NCBI GenBank assembly: GCA_029204225.1
Contig: CM055098.1
Span: forward strand, 54,696,282-54,760,281
Length of the DNA stretch: 64,000 bases
Source of the DNA: Diphasiastrum complanatum
Taxonomy: Eukaryota > Streptophyta > Lycopodiopsida > Lycopodiales > Lycopodiaceae
Reading direction: 5' to 3'
In this document: in pieces, positions 58,857-64,000 of the stretch
Position numbering within the stretch: position 1 is the first letter of the stretch
Layout: each line of letters starts with the position of its first letter
Translations under genes and position numbers: made by a program
Notes under the pieces: model-generated
The model's input: the letters and a program-made list of their open reading frames with translations, nothing else
What the model was told of the DNA's origin: nothing
Databases searched by the model: none

Positions 58857-60300
58857 CTGGTTCTCCCTCTTCTTAGGGAATTTCTCCATTGACCTAGAAA
58901 CTTTCAATGGTCTTTGTTCATTTGCCACTCATATTTTAAGATGAATGGAGAGATGAAGCACCCCTCCCACTTCTCTTCCACACCACGTGATAAATTTTGA
59001 TTTAGACTAAAATGGCGTAAGCCAATTGACTAGAATCAATCATTGTCATGCCATTGGTTCATTAACTTTAACTTGTTGCAAACTCGCAACTCATCATGTC
59101 ACGCGACATCCGCGAGTCTAGAGAATAAATTTCACTTGCCCATATGTGCCAAGGGCACGTCTCATTTCATGTGCCAGCTCAAGTTAGGTATGAAACAAGG
59201 GGAGGTTCCCATTTTAAAGTAATCACTTGACGGGTTGTCAAGTTTGAAAATATTTTTGGGGCAACCATTCGACACTTTTTGTGAAAAAATAATTGCACCT
59301 AGAATAGGAATTCAAGTAGCAATATCAAGGTATTAGCTTAGTTGGAAATTGGCCTTGCAAAGGCAAGAAGACCACGTGTTGTTGTTGCGGTTGGTCAATG
59401 AAGTTTGTAAGAAAGTCAATACCAAGGGTTTTGGAAATTTCTTTTATTTGATGAAAGGTGTATTTTGCCTAAGTTTAAGTATACATCCACAACTATAGAT
59501 GTATCTCAATTTAGAGTAATTAACACAACTACGCATAAAAACATGCATCCAATGTAGAACTTGCATGTTCTTTGCTCTAAATACTCTCTAACAATAATGC
59601 ATGACACAAGCATGGGTTGCATGTCCCAAAGATCTTCGTCTTACAAACACCATTACAAATAACTCGACGTATAATGTGACGTGCCACATGGTTCTCCTTC
59701 ATATTATAAAATTGCTCAATTGACAAAGAAATTTTCAAAATGGTCTTTTTATATTATTGCCACCCATTTCTAAAGCCTCTCCAAGTGAGATATTGCATTT
59801 GACCACCCCTCCTTGCTTCTCTTCCATGTGAGGCAATTCATTTAAATTTAGAATGAAGTGTTGCAAGCTAATTAGCTAGAATCGATCATTGCCATGTAAT
59901 TGGGATGCGACATCGTGCCACGCAAGGCCCCCAAGTTAAAAGAATCAATTTCACTTGCACTTCTGTCCGAAGGGGCATGTATCACCTCACTGTCTCACAA
60001 AGTGTCCAAGGGTTTGGAAATTTCTTTTATTGGATGATAAATGTATTTTACTTGAAGGTTCGATATACATGCAAAACATGTGTCTCAAATTTAGAGTCTA
60101 ACACATGACAACACCAAAACGCAATGTCGACAACACATGACAATCAAGACGCAATGTTGACCTTGTGTTTTTTGTCTAAATACTCTCTCAAAATTATGCA
60201 TGACACAAGCATGAGTTGTGTAGGTTGCATGTCCCAAAGAACTCCATCTTAAAAACATTCCATGAATCAACGAAAAACCGCATAATGTGATGTGCCAACT
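58857..60300. repeat. Two diverged direct copies of an unknown repeat
   Basis: 58857-59690 and 59691-60300 share, in order, a TTGAC.AAGAAA.TTTCAA.TGGTCTTT block, CTCTTCCA, CTAGAATC.ATCATTG, ATCGTG.CACG-like text, TTTCACTTGC, CTAAATACTCTCT, TGCATGACACAAGCATG.GTTG and CATAATGTGA.GTGCCA. The second copy is shorter. No coding signal. Confidence 0.65.
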
Positions 60301-61052
60301 TCTTCTTTTCCAACTTTTTGCTCACCTCCCTCAAGTCAATAAGAGTTCTTCAGCTAACAATAGCAAGATCAAGAGCAATCATGGCAGCCCACTTAAGTAG
60401 GTTTCTCCTCTCACCTAATATGATTGTTTTGGCTAAAAAGTACATGTTTGGTGATGGAAACATCTATGCTAGCCTAATAATAATTTTTAATGGTCATCTT
60501 CCAACCAATAAAATCCATTTTTTCAAAGCAATGTTTATCACAAAGTGAGTATGTAAATGCTTTGGTCATTTTAAATCGAATCTGAATTTGTATTAGGAGT
60601 CTTTAAGGAAAGGTTTCCCACATCTAACATCCATGTGGTATAATGCATAGAGAACAAGCAGAATAAATAAATAAATTTTAAAAAAAGACGGGTGGGGGGG
60701 GGGGGGGGGAGAGAGGAAGAAGAAAGGAATGTCACAAAAGTATAGCGGCAAGAGTAGAAGAAAGGAAATTGGGGGGTGAAAGAGCACGATGGGCAGAAAG
60801 ACCAAGAATAATAGAAGAGAGAGGGAAATCAGAGAAGTATAGCATAATAGAAGGATGGAGGCTAACCAAAAGAAATCAAACCAGGAAGCAAGTAGGACAT
60901 TGTAGCCCATTGTGAATCAAGGCAGGAGCAACAGATCACTTCCCAAGAAGAATATAGCTAATGCTTGAATGGATGAATAAAAAAGCATCCGCTCATTGTC
61001 TGGGTCATCATTGTGCCTTGTAACTCTTGTTGTGGCGCTAAAATCGCCCTAG
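60301..61052. other. Intergenic stretch with a G-run
   Basis: No gene recognised. It contains the G-run listed separately. Confidence 0.4.
60694..60725 (+). repeat. G16 homopolymer followed by a purine tract
   Basis: Sixteen G in a row (60694-60709) followed by AGAGAGGAAGAAGAAAGGA. The minus-strand open frame through it (PPPPP) is an artefact. Confidence 0.9.
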
Positions 61053-61526
61053 CCACTTGGAAATTTACAAGAAAAGGAGCTCATTTGGGAGTCCGCACAG
61101 CAGGAGAGCTTTGATGCTCTCAAAATAGCCTTAGCCATAGCACTAGTTTTAAAAGTTGTCGACCCCAATCAGCCATTTGTGGTCAAAACAGATGCTAGCG
61201 ACTTTGCAGGTGGTGCTGTACTAACTCAGAGTGGACGACCAGTTGTGTTCGAGAGTAAAAAACTCGAGCCAACTCAGACTAGGTACAATGCCTATAAAAA
61301 GGAACTCTTTTCTATAGTCCATGCCCTTAAGACTTGGAGGCATTATTTGTATGGTGCCAACTTTGAGGTCCTGACAGACCATGAAAGTCTCAGATACCTT
61401 TGCAATCAACCTGAGCTTAGAGGTCGGAAAGCTCGTTGGGCAGAGTTGATGCAAAAGTCTTACCTATACTTTGAGAGAAAATATTGTCTTAATATTTTGC
61501 CAAAACGTCATACACATATTCCTTTT
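61053..61526 (+). pseudogene. Ty3/gypsy RT-RNase H fragment
   Basis: Open without a stop from about 61053. It encodes PLGNLQEKELIWESAQQESF, the RT connection, and then VVKTDASDFAGGAVLTQ, the first RNase H motif with its catalytic Asp. YNAYKKELFSIVHALKTWRH (catalytic Glu), LTDHESLRYL (third Asp) and RKARWAELMQ follow. This is a gypsy RNase H in normal order. It lacks the RT palm upstream and integrase downstream, and a stop ends it at 61526 where the family would continue. A fragment, not functional alone. Confidence 0.88.
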
Positions 61527-61529
61527 TGA

Positions 61530-63359
61530 CATTGAACAACTCAAAGCTTACACTTGATAAAAATTTTATTGGTGTGACAACATTTTTAACTTATTCTTTT
61601 TTAACTATTGAATGTTCTAGATGGCAACATTTTTTTCCAATAGATGTGATTCTAAGTTAACTTAATAGTCAAGTTGTTCACCAACCAACTAAAGAATGAG
61701 GGCATCTCTCTATAATGTTCCTCATGATATTCCTTTTGATATGAAGAAGGGCTAAAGACATGAATAATAATAAAAATGACTTCGTCTCACATAAAACGAA
61801 GTAATATTGGACACTAACCTTGAACAAATCGATATCGTAAGAGAATAATGTAGGGCCATATGGCTTGTCATAATCACTTGTTTTTCCTCAATAGAATAAC
61901 ATAATGTTTGATAGTCTTTAGTCTATGAAACGTAGCTCTTATTGAGCATAACAAGTTGACTTGACAATGGCAACATGGAGAATCGTGTGGAATGAATTGT
62001 GTGCAATGAATTTCATGAGTGAAGGAAGTGCATCCCTTTTGAACTAGATCATGTGTGTTTAAAAGCATATTATTATGAGAATAATTGGGTATTCCTTCCA
62101 TTGAGCCATGACAACAAGAATATGAGATAACAAACCATTATTCCCATAACATGTTGTGAAACACACATTATCAAGCTTAATGTGCCACAAAAATTTTGCC
62201 CATAAGTTACACTTTGAGAGAGGTTGAGAGATTCTACCTAAGAAGGTTTAGTATTTTCATATTCCATCCAAGAGGCCTATTTATCTTTGTAGCCTAATAT
62301 TACAACTAATGAAATTGTTAGAAAAAAATTAAGGTTGAATACTACTATGGGTAAAGAGGTCCACAAATGAGATGTCCATTGTCCAATCATATAGGATTTA
62401 AGTTGACACAATCAAATTTAGAGAAAAAAGTGAAGCAACTTGACATGCTTGTAGCCTGAATAGGGTGAATTTTCACACAAGTGGTGAGTTTGCCATTCTA
62501 GTCCATTTCTAATACTACCCTTTTATTTGGACTTCACAAGTGAGATGATGGGAAAAAGATCATTCTCTTTCATAATGCCATGGTAAGTGTACATGTACTA
62601 TTGCAACCCGGTTGGCTTGTTTGAATTGTTGCCACATCCTTGGTCCATTTTGCTTAAGTTACCCATGGCATTTCAAATTGTCACGCAATGTCCCCAATTA
62701 TAAGTAACCACCTTCACATGGCAAAGGATCCATGCCATGTGGTGTCAACCAATGTTAGACAAATATAGAAATTTAAATACAAATTAACATTTGGTCTTGT
62801 AATATTCCCTATCTCATGAAATGAGTCAATTCCATAATATTACATTTAATAATAACAATATAAATTTGGCATACGAGTTGCAAATTGTTATAACTTGAAC
62901 CGGTATCACAAGGATGATAGCATTTGCTTATCGATGTGGGTCACACAATGATGTACAACTTTTCATTTTTCTTCCATCAGGACCTTCCAGCTCTGAATAC
63001 AACTCAAGAAACAAATTGTTTGTCTCCTTTGTGATAAGTTTTTTTAGGGATGTAAAGTCTGACTTACGCTTGCTTAAAGAGTTTTAAACAACAACAACAT
63101 CAACCATGTTATGAATTTTCATGGGTCTAAAGCTTTGGATAGTAAAGTTTTCCTTTTACATCTTGACTCTAATGATGTGGACAAAATCCTTTTGGAGTCC
63201 TTGTTCTATCTTTCTAAAACTCTTATTTCTCTCTTCAAATACACTAAGAAGTTTTCTTTTAGTGAACCTAAACTCCTTACTCATGCCAAAGTTACTTTAC
63301 CTATCCTTCCTTCTAAGTTTAAATGTTCTCTCTTTAACCTGCTCCATCATATAGGTCAT
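61530..63359. other. Intergenic stretch, nothing recognised
   Basis: AT-rich with short frames only (up to 84 codons at 63111-63365). No protein family recognised. Confidence 0.4.
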
Positions 63360-63826
63360 TGTTAGAAATTAGTTCTAATCTGACTCATTTGTGTAAGCTC
63401 TAAATGTGATACTATAAGTATTGTACAATTAAGTAGATTTTACTATATTTGATAGTGATCGCGACTTGACCCACCATTGACATATCAGTCATCGGCACTC
63501 GTCCCGTAGCCAGCTACTTGGGTTAGCTGAGTAGCCACACATAGGAAAAATTAGCTTGTATAGAATTACTTATAGTACTTGCTATAGTCAGGGGCATGTC
63601 TTGAGTTTGTCGGTCGAATTTGGCCATATTGGACCCAACCTTAGGTGGTAGGCCAATTTTAAGACACCTACCTTTTTCATGCAGGTTGTGGATTTTCTAT
63701 ATGTACAGTTTTCTATGTAATACAATTAACTTTCTATGTGCCATCTTCAAGAGCTTGTGAGGAGTGGCTATGGTGATTGATTGATGTGATCTGCATACTG
63801 CACTAGATCCTAACATAATTTTAACA
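63360..63826 (+). repeat. 5' LTR of a retrotransposon at the right edge
   Basis: TGTTAGAAATTAG...TTTTAACA, 467 bp. The right end is fixed by the PBS; the left end is inferred from the TG start. The five bases before it are GTCAT; the partner TSD is outside the window. Confidence 0.7.
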
Positions 63827-63840
63827 TGGTATCAGAGCGG
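63827..63840 (+). promoter_or_regulatory. tRNA-iMet primer-binding site of the right-edge element
   Basis: TGGTATCAGAGCGG directly after TTAACA at 63826. Confidence 0.88.
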
Positions 63841-63855
63841 CAGGGTGATGTAGGT

Positions 63856-64000
63856 ATGCACGATCCGGTGGAGCCATCGTCGGCATCTTTCACCAAGAAA
63901 AATGGCACTCATAGTATCTCTGGAGAAAGGACACCGTATAGGGTGCATGTGGTCCAAATGGAAGGAAGTTATTGGATTTCTATCCTCTCCATCCCTATCT
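63856..64000 (+). CDS. Start of an open frame in the right-edge element (partial)
   Basis: An ATG at 63856 opens MHDPVEPSSASFTKKNGTHS and stays open to the window end. Its place 15 bases after the PBS and its direction suggest gag, but too little is visible to recognise a domain. Confidence 0.4.
   Translation, partial: MHDPVEPSSASFTKKNGTHSISGERTPYRVHVVQMEGSYWISILSIPI

Noticed and set aside
60593-60910. 105-codon minus-strand frame with a proline run
   Set aside because: Runs through the G16 homopolymer and a purine-rich tract; hydrophobic composition follows from base bias.
1-64000. tRNA genes suggested by TGGTATCAGAGC-type matches
   Set aside because: Each match lies next to an LTR end and is only the 3'-complement of initiator tRNA-Met, i.e. 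a PBS; no cloverleaf or A/B boxes found.
1-64000. CRISPR arrays or bacterial defence systems
   Set aside because: No regularly spaced short repeats with unique spacers, and the gene structure (introns, LTR elements) is that of a plant nuclear genome.

Overview
The window is nuclear DNA of a plant, most likely a seed plant. It is AT-rich and dominated by LTR retrotransposons whose primer-binding sites match the plant initiator tRNA-Met type (TGGTATCAGAGC). The one host gene I can name has a COQ10-like protein sequence split by three large introns. I see no bacterial-type operons, CRISPR arrays, rRNA or tRNA genes. The species cannot be told from the sequence.

Left part (1-9700): a non-coding LTR element (LARD-like, minus strand) whose 5' LTR is split by a second, minus-strand Ty1/copia element (3900-9002). 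The copia element keeps both 828-bp LTRs, PBS and PPT, but has lost most of integrase and all recognisable RT-RNase H. From 9.7 to 28 kb there is a graveyard: a plus-strand copia RT fragment with an internal tandem duplication (11.2-12.25 kb), a Ty3/gypsy 3' end (18.5-19.75 kb), a degenerate minus-strand copia pol (19.8-23.9 kb) joined to a plus-strand copia pol fragment (23.9-24.7 kb), and an unidentified decayed coding region (24.7-26.15 kb).

Middle (28.8-44.66 kb): two LTR copies of one copia family face each other as inverted arms around a gag remnant. The minus-strand copia to the right of them (31.1-37.7 kb) was later interrupted by a 3.6-kb deletion derivative (33877-37480, TSD ACAAT) in which gag is fused to the RT/RNase H end. 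Further right is the best-preserved mobile element: a complete Ty1/copia retrotransposon at 38502-44659. Its 682-bp LTRs differ at one position, the 5-bp TSD is perfect (ATTTT), and PBS, PPT and a 1322-codon uninterrupted gag-protease-integrase-RT-RNase H frame are present with all catalytic motifs. It looks recent and possibly still competent.

Right part (44.7-64 kb): microsatellites, diverged dispersed repeats, a solo LTR (48201-49018, TSD ACAAG) of the same family as the truncated element at 3900-9002, and a four-exon minus-strand gene for a COQ10-like coenzyme Q-binding START-domain protein (53062-58157, 255 residues, mitochondrial). Beyond it lie a diverged direct duplication (58.86-60.3 kb), a gypsy RT/RNase H fragment (61.05-61.5 kb), and the 5' LTR and PBS of another retrotransposon running off the right edge (63360-64000).

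The overall picture is a gene-poor region built by nested insertions, with layers ordered by TSDs and LTR divergence. The copia element at 38.5 kb is the youngest layer; the host gene is the only likely conserved cellular gene.
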